A stretch of DNA of 64,000 nt, from the NCBI RefSeq assembly GCF_015070875.1, contig NZ_JADDIV010000002.1, positions 496,001 to 560,000 on the forward strand, in the 5' to 3' direction. Source of the stretch: Ramlibacter pallidus. Its GTDB lineage: Bacteria > Pseudomonadota > Gammaproteobacteria > Burkholderiales > Burkholderiaceae_C. Below the pieces are notes generated by a model. That model saw only the letters and a list, made by a program, of their open reading frames with translations, was not told the DNA's origin and did not search any database. The translations under genes were made by a program, and so were the position numbers. Below are positions 9,446 through 17,072 of the stretch, in pieces; the first letter of the stretch is position 1, and every line of letters starts with the position of its first letter.

Positions 9446-10399
9446 TCAGACGGTGGCGCCCGCGTTCGGGTCGTTCGGGTCGCCGTCGCGCTTGGGGGCG
9501 GCCTTGACGAGGTCCTCGCGCTTGACGCCGAGCCACATGGCGATGGCCGCCGCGACGAACACCGACGAATAGATGCCGAACAGGATGCCGATGGTCAGCG
9601 CCATGGCGAAGTAGTGCAGGGTGGCGCCGCCGAACAGCAGCATCGACAGCACCATGATCTGCGTGGAGCCGTGGGTGATGATCGTGCGGCTGATCGTGGA
9701 GGTGATCGCATGGTCGATCACTTCCACCGTCGTCATCTTGCGCTGGCGCCGGAAGGTCTCGCGGATCCGGTCGAAGATCACCACCGATTCGTTCACCGAG
9801 TAGCCCAGCACCGCCAGCACCGCCGCCAGCACCGCCAGCGAGAACTCCCACTGGAAGAAGGCGAAGAAGCCCAGGATGATGACCACGTCGTGCAGGTTGG
9901 CCAGGATGGCCGCCACCGCGAACTTCCACTCGAAGCGCACGGCCAGGTAGATCATGATCCCCACGACCACCATGGCCAGGGCCTTGAGGCCGTCGGTGGT
10001 GAGTTCCTCGCCCACCTGCGGGCCCACGAATTCCGTCCGCTTGAGCGTGACCGTCGGGTCGGACGCCCGGAGCGCCGCCAGGGTCTTGTCGCTCTGTTGC
10101 GCCGAACTGACGCCCTTTTGCGCCGGCAGGCGGATCAGGACGTCGCGGGCGGTGCCGAAATTCTGCACCTGGACGTCGGTGTAGCCCAGGCTGCTGACGG
10201 TACGGCGCACCGATTCGACGTCGGCGGGCTGCGCGTACTGCACCTGCATCACCGTGCCGCCGGTGAACTCCACCGACAGGTGCAGCCCCTTGGTCACGAG
10301 GAAAAACACGGCGGCCGCGAACGTGAGGAAGGAAATCACGTTGAAGACCAGCGCGTTCTTCATGAACGGGATGTCCCGCCGGATCTTGAAAAACTCCAC
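9446..10399 (-). CDS. secF: Protein translocase subunit SecF
   Basis: Inner-membrane partner of SecD; the SecDF complex uses the proton gradient to pull translocating proteins into the periplasm. The 317 residues show the expected six helices, a periplasmic loop beginning with the family hallmark VEFTGGTVMQV near residue 45, and a VNESVVIFDRIRE motif near residue 205. It follows secD after a 43-base gap on the same strand. Length and motifs are normal. Confidence 0.98.
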   Translation of the reverse strand: MEFFKIRRDIPFMKNALVFNVISFLTFAAAVFFLVTKGLHLSVEFTGGTVMQVQYAQPADVESVRRTVSSLGYTDVQVQNFGTARDVLIRLPAQKGVSSAQQSDKTLAALRASDPTVTLKRTEFVGPQVGEELTTDGLKALAMVVVGIMIYLAVRFEWKFAVAAILANLHDVVIILGFFAFFQWEFSLAVLAAVLAVLGYSVNESVVIFDRIRETFRRQRKMTTVEVIDHAITSTISRTIITHGSTQIMVLSMLLFGGATLHYFAMALTIGILFGIYSSVFVAAAIAMWLGVKREDLVKAAPKRDGDPNDPNAGATV

Positions 10400-10442
10400 T
10401 GCTTTGTCCCTTTTGGAGCCCCCGGCCCCGTCCTTGTTTTTC

Positions 10443-12326
10443 CTACTCGGCCTTGGTTATAGCGTTATCGCCGCCGGGCCGCCAGACCGTCCCGATGGAA
10501 ACCGCCTTGAGCTTCTTCTGCCGGCCGTACCAGAGGTTCACCAGGCCGCGCGAGAAGAACACGGCGGAGAACATGGAGGTCAGGATGCCCAGGCAGTGCA
10601 CCACCGCGAAACCGCGGACGGGGCCGGAGCCGAACGCCAGCAGCGCCACGCCGGCGATCAGGGACGTCACGTTGGAGTCCAGGATCGTGGCCCAGGCGCT
10701 GTCGTAGCCGGCGTTGATCGCCGCCTGCGGCGAGGCGCCGCGCCGCAGCTCCTCGCGCACCCGCTCGTTGATCAGCACGTTCGAGTCGATGGCCATGCCC
10801 AGCGCCAGCGCCATGGCCGCCATGCCGGGCAGCGTCAGCGTGGCCTGCAGCATGGACAGGATCGCCACCAGCAGCAGCAGGTTGACCCCCAGCGCGACGC
10901 TGGAGAACACCCCGAACAGCATGTAGTAGAGGATCATGAACACGCAGATGGCGGCGAAGCCCCAGGCCACGCTGTTGAAGCCCTTGGCGATGTTCTCGGC
11001 CCCCAGCGTCGGGCCGATGGTCATCTCCTCGATGATCTCCATCGGCGCGGCCAGCGAACCGGCGCGCAGCAGCAGCGCGGTGTCGTTGGCTTCGACCGTG
11101 GTCATGGCGCCCGAGATCTGCACGCGGCCGCCACCGATCTCGCTGCGGATCACCGGGGCCGTCACGACCTCGCCCTTGCCCTTCTCGAACAGCAGGATCG
11201 CCATGCGCTTGCCGATGTTCTCGCGGGTGATGTCACGGAAGATGCGCGCGCCCTTGGCGTCCAGCGTCAGGTGGACGGCCGCTTCCTGCGTCTGGTTGTC
11301 AAAGCCGGCCTGGGCATCGGTCAGGTTCTCGCCCGTCAGCACGACCTGCTTGCGCACGACCACCGGACGGCCTTCGCGGTCCAGGTAGCGCTCCGAGCCG
11401 AACGGCACCGCGCCGCTGCCGGCTTCGGCGCCGCGGCCTTCGGCGCTCTCGTCCACCATGCGCACTTCCAGGGTCGCGGTGCGGCCCAGGATGTCCTTGG
11501 CGCGCGAGGTGTCCTGCACGCCGGGCAGCTGCACCACGATGCGGTCGAGGCCCTGCTGCTGGATCACCGGCTCGGCGACACCGAGCTCGTTGATCCGGTT
11601 GTGCAGGGTGACCATGTTCTGCTTCAGCGCCTGGTCCTGCACGCGGCGGGCCGCCTCCGGCTTGATGGTGAGCGTCAGCCGGGTGCTGTCGCCGTCGACG
11701 GCCTCGGCGACCTGCAGGTCCTGGAACTGGTCGGCGATGACGCCGCGGGCGGACTGCAGCGCCGCCGGGTCGCGGAAGGCGACTTCCACGGCCTGGTTGT
11801 TGCGGTTGATGCCGGCGTGGCGGATGTTCTTCTCGCGCAGCACGGAACGCAGGTCGCCGGCGAAGGACTCGGCCTTCTTGGTCAGCGCGGCCTGCATGTC
11901 CACCTGAAGCATGAAGTGCACGCCCCCGCGCAGGTCCAGGCCCAGGTACATCGGGCGCGCGTTGACCGCGGCCATCCAGGCCGGCGTGCGCGACAGCAGG
12001 TTGAGGGCGACGATGTAGTTGGCGCTCGACGCCTCGGGCGCCAGCGCGCGCTGGATGGCCTCGCGCGCCTTCAGCTGCGTGTCCGGCGTGTCCAGCCGGA
12101 CCTTGATCGAGGTTTCGTCCTGGACGATGCCGAGCGGCTGGATGCCGGCCTGCGCCAGCGCCTGCTCGATGCGCGCGCGCGTCGAGGCGTCCACGCGCAC
12201 GCTGCTGCGCGCCGCTGACACCTGCACGGCCTCGTCCTCGCCGAAGAAGTTGGGCAGGGTGTACAGCACCCCGATGATCAGCGCGACCGCGATGACCAGG
12301 TATTTCCAGAGCGGGTATCGGTTCAT
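10443..12326 (-). CDS. secD: Protein translocase subunit SecD
   Basis: The 627-residue large subunit of SecDF. A single N-terminal helix (MNRYPLWKYLVIAVALI) is followed by a large periplasmic P1 region containing the GLDLRGGVHFML motif near residue 160, then a C-terminal bundle with the ALGMAIDSNVLINERVREE segment near residue 510, whose acidic residue takes part in proton transfer. The gene lies between yajC (45 bases upstream) and secF, the standard order. Confidence 0.98.
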   Translation of the reverse strand: MNRYPLWKYLVIAVALIIGVLYTLPNFFGEDEAVQVSAARSSVRVDASTRARIEQALAQAGIQPLGIVQDETSIKVRLDTPDTQLKAREAIQRALAPEASSANYIVALNLLSRTPAWMAAVNARPMYLGLDLRGGVHFMLQVDMQAALTKKAESFAGDLRSVLREKNIRHAGINRNNQAVEVAFRDPAALQSARGVIADQFQDLQVAEAVDGDSTRLTLTIKPEAARRVQDQALKQNMVTLHNRINELGVAEPVIQQQGLDRIVVQLPGVQDTSRAKDILGRTATLEVRMVDESAEGRGAEAGSGAVPFGSERYLDREGRPVVVRKQVVLTGENLTDAQAGFDNQTQEAAVHLTLDAKGARIFRDITRENIGKRMAILLFEKGKGEVVTAPVIRSEIGGGRVQISGAMTTVEANDTALLLRAGSLAAPMEIIEEMTIGPTLGAENIAKGFNSVAWGFAAICVFMILYYMLFGVFSSVALGVNLLLLVAILSMLQATLTLPGMAAMALALGMAIDSNVLINERVREELRRGASPQAAINAGYDSAWATILDSNVTSLIAGVALLAFGSGPVRGFAVVHCLGILTSMFSAVFFSRGLVNLWYGRQKKLKAVSIGTVWRPGGDNAITKAE

Positions 12327-12371
12327 CAGGCGGACGCGGGCGCACCGGGCGCCCGCGCATGGACCTCGTGT

Positions 12372-12701
12372 TTACTTGATGGAGCCCTTGGGCAGGACCT
12401 GGACGACGGCGGTGCGCTGCACCTGGACCTCGACACCCGGCGCGACTTCCACGCCCAGGTACTGGTCGCCCAGCCTGGTGACGCGGCCCAGCAGGCCGCC
12501 GGCGGTGGCGACCTCGTCGCCCTTGGCCAGGGCCTCGATCATCGAGCGGTGCTCCTTCTGGCGCTTCATCTGCGGCCGGATCATCACGAAGTACAGCACG
12601 ACGAACATCAGGACCAGCGGCAGCAGGCTCATGAAGGAGGACTGCATGTCGCCGCCCGCGGCGGCCGGCGCCGCTTGGGCGAAGGCGGAGGAAATGAACA
12701 C
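12372..12701 (-). CDS. yajC: Sec translocon accessory subunit YajC
   Basis: A 109-residue single-pass membrane protein. One helix (about residues 24-42, SLLPLVLMFVVLYFVMI) is followed by the conserved RPQMKRQKEH motif and a small cytoplasmic beta domain. YajC associates with SecDF and YidC. It heads the yajC-secD-secF set. The usual upstream neighbours tgt and queA are absent; the next gene on this strand, the indolepyruvate oxidoreductase, ends 119 bases away. Confidence 0.97.
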   Translation of the reverse strand: MFISSAFAQAAPAAAGGDMQSSFMSLLPLVLMFVVLYFVMIRPQMKRQKEHRSMIEALAKGDEVATAGGLLGRVTRLGDQYLGVEVAPGVEVQVQRTAVVQVLPKGSIK

Positions 12702-12820
12702 GGTGTCTCCAGGTCGGATCGGCTAAGGGAAAGGCGAGCTCCCGCGCACGGCGGCACGCACCGCCGGCGGGGGAGGAAAAAGGATTGTATGCGGCGCCCC
12801 GCGGGACGCGCGCGCCGGCC

Positions 12821-15800
12821 TCAGGCGGCCTGCCGTTGCGCCGGGACTCCCGCGCGCCACTGCTCCATCAGGCGCTGCCACTGCGGGCGCACGGCGGCGA
12901 GGTTGCGCTCCTTGACATGGCCGTAGCCGCGGATCTGCTCCGGCAGGTTGGCGATCTCCACCGCCAGGGCGTGGTTGCCGGGCTGCAGGCGGCCGATGAG
13001 CTCCTCCACGGTCGCCCGGTATTCGTCGACCAGGGCCCGCTCGGTGCGGCGCTCCTCCGTGTAGCCGAAGACGTCCAGCGGCGTGCCGCGCAGGCCCTTC
13101 AGGCGGGCCAGCACGCGGAACAGCTGGTACGTCCAGGGGCCGAACTTGCGCTTCACCAGCTCGCCCTTTTCGTTCTTCTTCGCGATCAGCGGCGGGGCCA
13201 GGTGGTAGTGCACCTTGAAGTCGCCTTCGAACTGGGCTTCCACCTTCTCGCGGAAGCCGGTGTCGGCGTGCAGGCGCGCCACCTCGTATTCGTCCTTGTA
13301 GGCCATCAGCCGGAACAGGCCCTTGGCCACCGTTTCCGTGAGGACGGTCTTGCCGAGCGGGGCTTCGGCGGCGCGCACGCGCTCGACGAGCTCCTGGTAC
13401 TTGCGCGCGTAGCCGGCGTCCTGGTAGGCCGTGAGGAACTCCGCCCGGCGCGCCACCAGCGTGTCCACCGTCTCGCGCTTCTTGAACGCGATCACCTGGG
13501 CGGCGGGAGCCACCAGTTCCATGACGCGCGCGAGGTCGTGGGCGGCGCGGCGGCCCCATTCGAAGGCCGCCTTGTTGTTCTCGACGGCCACCGCATTGAG
13601 CTCCATCGCGCGCAGGATGGACTCGCGGCCCAGCGGCACCCACCCCTTCTGCCAGGCGTAGCCCAGCATCATGGGGTTGGTGTAGATGCTGTCGCCCAGC
13701 AGCTTGGAAGCCAGCGCGTCGGCATTGAAGGCGCCGAGGTGGTCCGCGCCCACGGCCTTGCCGATCTCGGCGGCGCAGGCATCGGCGGGGTTCTCCCAGG
13801 CCGCGTTCTTCACGAAGGCCGCGGTCGGCGTGCTGTGCGCGTTCAGCGCCACGCGGGTGCGGCCCGGGCGCATGCGCAGCACCGTTTCCTTGCCGCCGGT
13901 GACGATGGGGTCGCAACCGATGATGAGATCGGCCGCCGCCATGCTGACGCGGGTGGTGCGGATCGCATCCTGGTCGTCGGCGATGAGCACGTGGCTCCAG
14001 GTGGCGCCGCCCTTCTGCGCCAGGCCGGCGGAATCCTGCGTGACGATGCCGCGGCCTTCCATGTGCGCGGCCATGCCCAGCAGCTGCCCGATGGTGATCA
14101 CGCCGGTGCCGCCCACGCCCGCCACGACGATGCCGTAGGCCTCGCCGGTCGCCGGCAGCGGCGGCTCCGGGAGCTCGCCGCCGGTCCAGGCAAAGGTCGC
14201 CGCTTCCTTCTTCTTGCCCTTCAGCTGCCCGCCTTCGACGGTGACGAAGCTGGGGCAGAAGCCCTTCAGGCAGCTGGTGTCCTTGTTGCAGGTGCTCTGG
14301 TTGATGGTGCGCTTGCGCCCGAACTCGGTCTCCAGCGGCTCGACCGACAGGCAATTGGACTTCACGCTGCAGTCGCCGCAGCCCTCGCAGACCAGGTCGT
14401 TGATGACCACGCGCAGGGCCGGGTCGACCATCGCGCCACGCTTGCGCCGGCGCCGCTTCTCGGTGGCGCAGGTCTGGTCGTAGATGATCGCCGTGGTCCC
14501 CTCGATCTCGCGGAACTCGCGCTGGACGCGATCGAGCTCGTCGCGGTGGTGCACGGCGACGCCGGCCGGCAGCTTCGCGCCCTCGTACTTCTCCGGCTCG
14601 TCGGTGACGACGACCATGCGGCGCACGCCTTCGGCGTCCAGGCTCTGGGCGATCTGCAGCACCGAATGGCCCTCGGGCCGTTCGCCGACCGGCTGGCCGC
14701 CCGTCATCGCGACGGCATCGTTGTAGAGGACCTTGTAGGTGATGTTGACGCCGGCCGCGATCGACTGGCGGATGGCGAGCAGGCCGCTGTGGAAGTAGGT
14801 GCCGTCGCCCAGGTTGGCGAACACGTGCTTCTCGTTGGAGAAGGGCTGCTGCCCGACCCACGGCACGCCCTCGCCGCCCATCTGCGTGAAGCCGATGGTG
14901 GCGCGGTCCATCCAGGTCGCCATGAAGTGGCAGCCGATGCCGGCCATCGCGCGCGAACCCTCGGGCACCACCGTCGACGTGTTGTGCGGGCAGCCGGAAC
15001 AGAACCAGGGCATGCGGTCGCCCTTGACCTCCACGACCTGCATCGCGCGTTCCTTGGCCTCCAGGATCGCCAGCTGCGCGTCGATGCGGGCCTGCACGTC
15101 GGTGTCCAGGCCCATCTTGCGCAGGCGCTTCGCGATGGCCCGGGCGATCAGCGCCGGCGAGAGGTCGGCGTTGGCGCGCAGCAGCGTGTGGGCCGTGGGG
15201 TTGGGCCGCGACCATTCCCCGCCCGAGTAGTCGCCCTCGACCTCGTCGAACTTGCCCAGCACGTTGGGACGCACGTCGGGACGCCAGTTGTAGAGCTCTT
15301 CCTTCAGCTGGTACTCGATGACCTGGCGCTTCTCCTCCACCACCAGGATCTCGCGCAGGCCCTGCGCGAACTCGCGCGTGCCCTGGGCCTCCAGCGGCCA
15401 CACCACCCCCACCTTGTGCAGGCGGATGCCCAGGCGGCGGCAGGTCGCGTCGTCGAGACCCAGGTCCAGCAGGGCCTGGCGGGTGTCGTTGTAGGCCTTG
15501 CCGCTGGCCATGAGGCCGAAGCGGTCGTTCGGGCCTTCGATGACGTTGTGGTTCAGGCGGTTGGCGCGGATGTACGCGAGCGCGGCATACCACTTGTAGT
15601 CGTAGAGGCGCGCCTCCTGCTCCAGCGCGGTGTCGGGCCAGCGGATGTGCAGGCCGCCGGGCGGCATCTCGAAGTCGGTGGGGAGCTGGATGCGCACGCG
15701 CTCGGGGTCGATCACCGCGGTGGCGCTGGACTCGACGATCTCCTGGATCGTCTTCATGCCCGACCAGATGCCGGAGTAGCGGCTCATGGCGAAGGCATGC

Positions 15801-16387
15801 AGCCCCAGGTCGAGGATCTCCTGCACCGTCGCCGGGAAGAACACCGGCAGCCCGCAGGCCTTGAAGATGTGGTCGCTCTGGTGGGCGGCGGTGGAACTCT
15901 TGGCCACGTGGTCGTCGCCGGCCACAGCGATCACGCCGCCCCAGGGCGTGGTGCCCGCCATGTTGGCGTGCTTGAACACGTCCGAGCAGCGGTCCACCCC
16001 CGGCCCCTTGCCGTACCAGATGCCGAACACGCCGTCGAACCGGTTGCTGCCCGCGGGCGCGAAGCCCATCTGCTGGGTGCCCCACAGCGCGGTCGCGGCG
16101 AGTTCCTCGTTCACGCCCGGCTGGAACACGATGTTCTGCGCGGCGAGGTACTTCTTGGCCTTCCACAGCGCCTGGTCGTAGCCGCCCAGCGGCGAGCCGC
16201 GGTAGCCGCTGATGAAGCCGGCGGTGTTCCTGCCCTGGAGCGCATCGCGCTGCCGCTGCAGCATGGGCAGCTTGACCAGCGCCTGGACGCCGCTCATGAA
16301 CGCGCGCCCCATGTCGAGCGAATACTTGTCGTCGAGCGTGACGGTTTCCAGCGCCTTGCGGATGTGTTCGGGCAGGGGTGCGTTCAT
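12821..16387 (-). CDS. Fused indolepyruvate ferredoxin oxidoreductase (IorA-IorB type)
   Basis: A 1188-residue single-chain 2-oxoacid:ferredoxin oxidoreductase of the type found in aerobic proteobacteria. The family oxidatively decarboxylates aryl pyruvates such as indolepyruvate to the acyl-CoA. An N-terminal pyrimidine-binding region (GYRGSPLGGYD near residue 65) is followed by a TPP-binding domain (CSGCPHNTS ... GIGCHFMATW, about 460-500) and a cysteine cluster (CEGCGDCSVKSNC, near 665) suited to a 4Fe-4S centre. A gamma-type domain begins with GVGGTGVITIGQLLGMAA near 755. The ATG at 16387 is preferred over 16408 because a good -10 box lies inside the 21-base extension. It is divergent from an AsnC-family regulator, its probable controller. 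Confidence 0.93.
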   Translation of the reverse strand: MNAPLPEHIRKALETVTLDDKYSLDMGRAFMSGVQALVKLPMLQRQRDALQGRNTAGFISGYRGSPLGGYDQALWKAKKYLAAQNIVFQPGVNEELAATALWGTQQMGFAPAGSNRFDGVFGIWYGKGPGVDRCSDVFKHANMAGTTPWGGVIAVAGDDHVAKSSTAAHQSDHIFKACGLPVFFPATVQEILDLGLHAFAMSRYSGIWSGMKTIQEIVESSATAVIDPERVRIQLPTDFEMPPGGLHIRWPDTALEQEARLYDYKWYAALAYIRANRLNHNVIEGPNDRFGLMASGKAYNDTRQALLDLGLDDATCRRLGIRLHKVGVVWPLEAQGTREFAQGLREILVVEEKRQVIEYQLKEELYNWRPDVRPNVLGKFDEVEGDYSGGEWSRPNPTAHTLLRANADLSPALIARAIAKRLRKMGLDTDVQARIDAQLAILEAKERAMQVVEVKGDRMPWFCSGCPHNTSTVVPEGSRAMAGIGCHFMATWMDRATIGFTQMGGEGVPWVGQQPFSNEKHVFANLGDGTYFHSGLLAIRQSIAAGVNITYKVLYNDAVAMTGGQPVGERPEGHSVLQIAQSLDAEGVRRMVVVTDEPEKYEGAKLPAGVAVHHRDELDRVQREFREIEGTTAIIYDQTCATEKRRRRKRGAMVDPALRVVINDLVCEGCGDCSVKSNCLSVEPLETEFGRKRTINQSTCNKDTSCLKGFCPSFVTVEGGQLKGKKKEAATFAWTGGELPEPPLPATGEAYGIVVAGVGGTGVITIGQLLGMAAHMEGRGIVTQDSAGLAQKGGATWSHVLIADDQDAIRTTRVSMAAADLIIGCDPIVTGGKETVLRMRPGRTRVALNAHSTPTAAFVKNAAWENPADACAAEIGKAVGADHLGAFNADALASKLLGDSIYTNPMMLGYAWQKGWVPLGRESILRAMELNAVAVENNKAAFEWGRRAAHDLARVMELVAPAAQVIAFKKRETVDTLVARRAEFLTAYQDAGYARKYQELVERVRAAEAPLGKTVLTETVAKGLFRLMAYKDEYEVARLHADTGFREKVEAQFEGDFKVHYHLAPPLIAKKNEKGELVKRKFGPWTYQLFRVLARLKGLRGTPLDVFGYTEERRTERALVDEYRATVEELIGRLQPGNHALAVEIANLPEQIRGYGHVKERNLAAVRPQWQRLMEQWRAGVPAQRQAA

Positions 16388-16393
16388 GCGCAA

Positions 16394-16423
16394 AGTGTAT
16401 GGCCGCATGCCGGGATATGTCTT
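16394..16423 (-). promoter_or_regulatory. Candidate promoter of the indolepyruvate oxidoreductase gene
   Basis: On the minus strand, AAGACA (16423-16418), an 18-base spacer, then TACACT (16399-16394). The -10 box ends six bases before the ATG at 16387, so the message would be leaderless. The -35 region abuts the divergent promoter of the AsnC-type gene. Confidence 0.45.
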
Positions 16424-16452
16424 TGCGTTCTGTGCCTGGAATCCCCTAGGAT
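16423..16452 (+). promoter_or_regulatory. Candidate promoter of the AsnC-family gene
   Basis: TTGCGT (16423-16428), 18-base spacer, TAGGAT (16447-16452). Transcription would start near 16459, inside the palindrome at 16453-16469, which is the position expected for autorepression. Confidence 0.38.
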
Positions 16453-16469
16453 GGGAAAGATTCTTTCCC
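16453..16469. promoter_or_regulatory. Perfect inverted repeat, probable Lrp/AsnC operator
   Basis: GGGAAAGA-T-TCTTTCCC, a perfect 8-1-8 palindrome in the 95-base gap between the divergent oxidoreductase and AsnC-type genes. Lrp-family proteins are dimers that bind short palindromes near their own gene and the neighbouring target. Its placement at the predicted transcription start of the regulator gene supports autoregulation. Confidence 0.55.
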
Positions 16470-16482
16470 TGGAACGCTGAAA

Positions 16483-16959
16483 ATGGAAAAGCTCGACCGA
16501 TATGACATCCAAATCCTTACCGAGCTCCAGGCCGACGCCCGGCTGACCAACGCCGAACTGGCCCAGCGCGTGGGCCTGTCGGCGGCGCCCTGCTGGCGCC
16601 GCGTGCGAGCGCTGGAGGAGGCCGGCTTCATCAAGGGCTACCGCGCCGAGATCGACCGGCACCGCATCGGCCTGGGCGTGCTGGCCTTCGTCCGGCTCGA
16701 CGCCGACCGCAACACGGGCGAGCGCACCCGCGAGATGGAGGAAGCGATCCGCAAGATCCCGGAGATCGTGTCCTGCCACTACATCAGCGGCGCTGGCACC
16801 TTCGAACTGCAGGTGGTCTCGCGCGACCTCGACACCTTCGCGCAGTTCGCGCGCGAGGTGCTGATCAACCTGCCGAACGTGAAGGACATCCACACCAGCT
16901 TCTCGCTGGGCGAGGTGAAGGCCAGTTCGAGCTGGCCCCTCGCGCACCTCGCGCCCTGA
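16483..16959 (+). CDS. Lrp/AsnC family transcriptional regulator
   Basis: A 158-residue regulator. An N-terminal winged helix-turn-helix (residues 4-62; LDRYDIQILTELQADARLTNAELAQRVGLS in two parts) is followed by the effector-binding RAM domain (about 68-150) containing the CHYISGAGTFELQVVSRD segment. Such proteins sense amino acids or related acids. Position and orientation, divergent from the oxidoreductase gene with a shared palindrome, suggest that it controls breakdown of aromatic (or branched-chain) 2-oxoacids and its own synthesis. The ligand is an inference from the neighbour only. Confidence 0.93.
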   Translation: MEKLDRYDIQILTELQADARLTNAELAQRVGLSAAPCWRRVRALEEAGFIKGYRAEIDRHRIGLGVLAFVRLDADRNTGERTREMEEAIRKIPEIVSCHYISGAGTFELQVVSRDLDTFAQFAREVLINLPNVKDIHTSFSLGEVKASSSWPLAHLAP

Positions 16960-16978
16960 CGCGGCCGCGCCCGCGGCG

Positions 16979-17018
16979 CTGTCACAGATCGGTCACGCCG
17001 CCGTCATCGGTCTTTCAT
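16979..17018 (+). promoter_or_regulatory. Tandem PHO box (four PhoB half-sites) before phoX
   Basis: Four 7-base half-sites with exactly 11-base spacing: CTGTCAC (16979), CGGTCAC (16990), CCGTCAT (17001) and CTTTCAT (17012), each separated by four bases. This is the arrangement of two consecutive PHO boxes (consensus CTGTCAT-N4-CTGTCAT). A possible -10, TACGCT at 17029-17034, lies ten bases downstream, as in PhoB-activated promoters where the box replaces the -35. Confidence 0.82.
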
Positions 17019-17072
17019 CGCGCCTTCCTACGCTCCCGGGTTTCGCCAACCCCAGCAAGAGCAAGGAAAGAC

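Noticed and set aside
12785-16480. 1231-codon plus-strand frame opposite the indolepyruvate oxidoreductase
   Set aside because: Shadow of a gene with clear TPP and iron-sulfur motifs; the frame consists of repetitive His/Arg/Gly/Ala residues.
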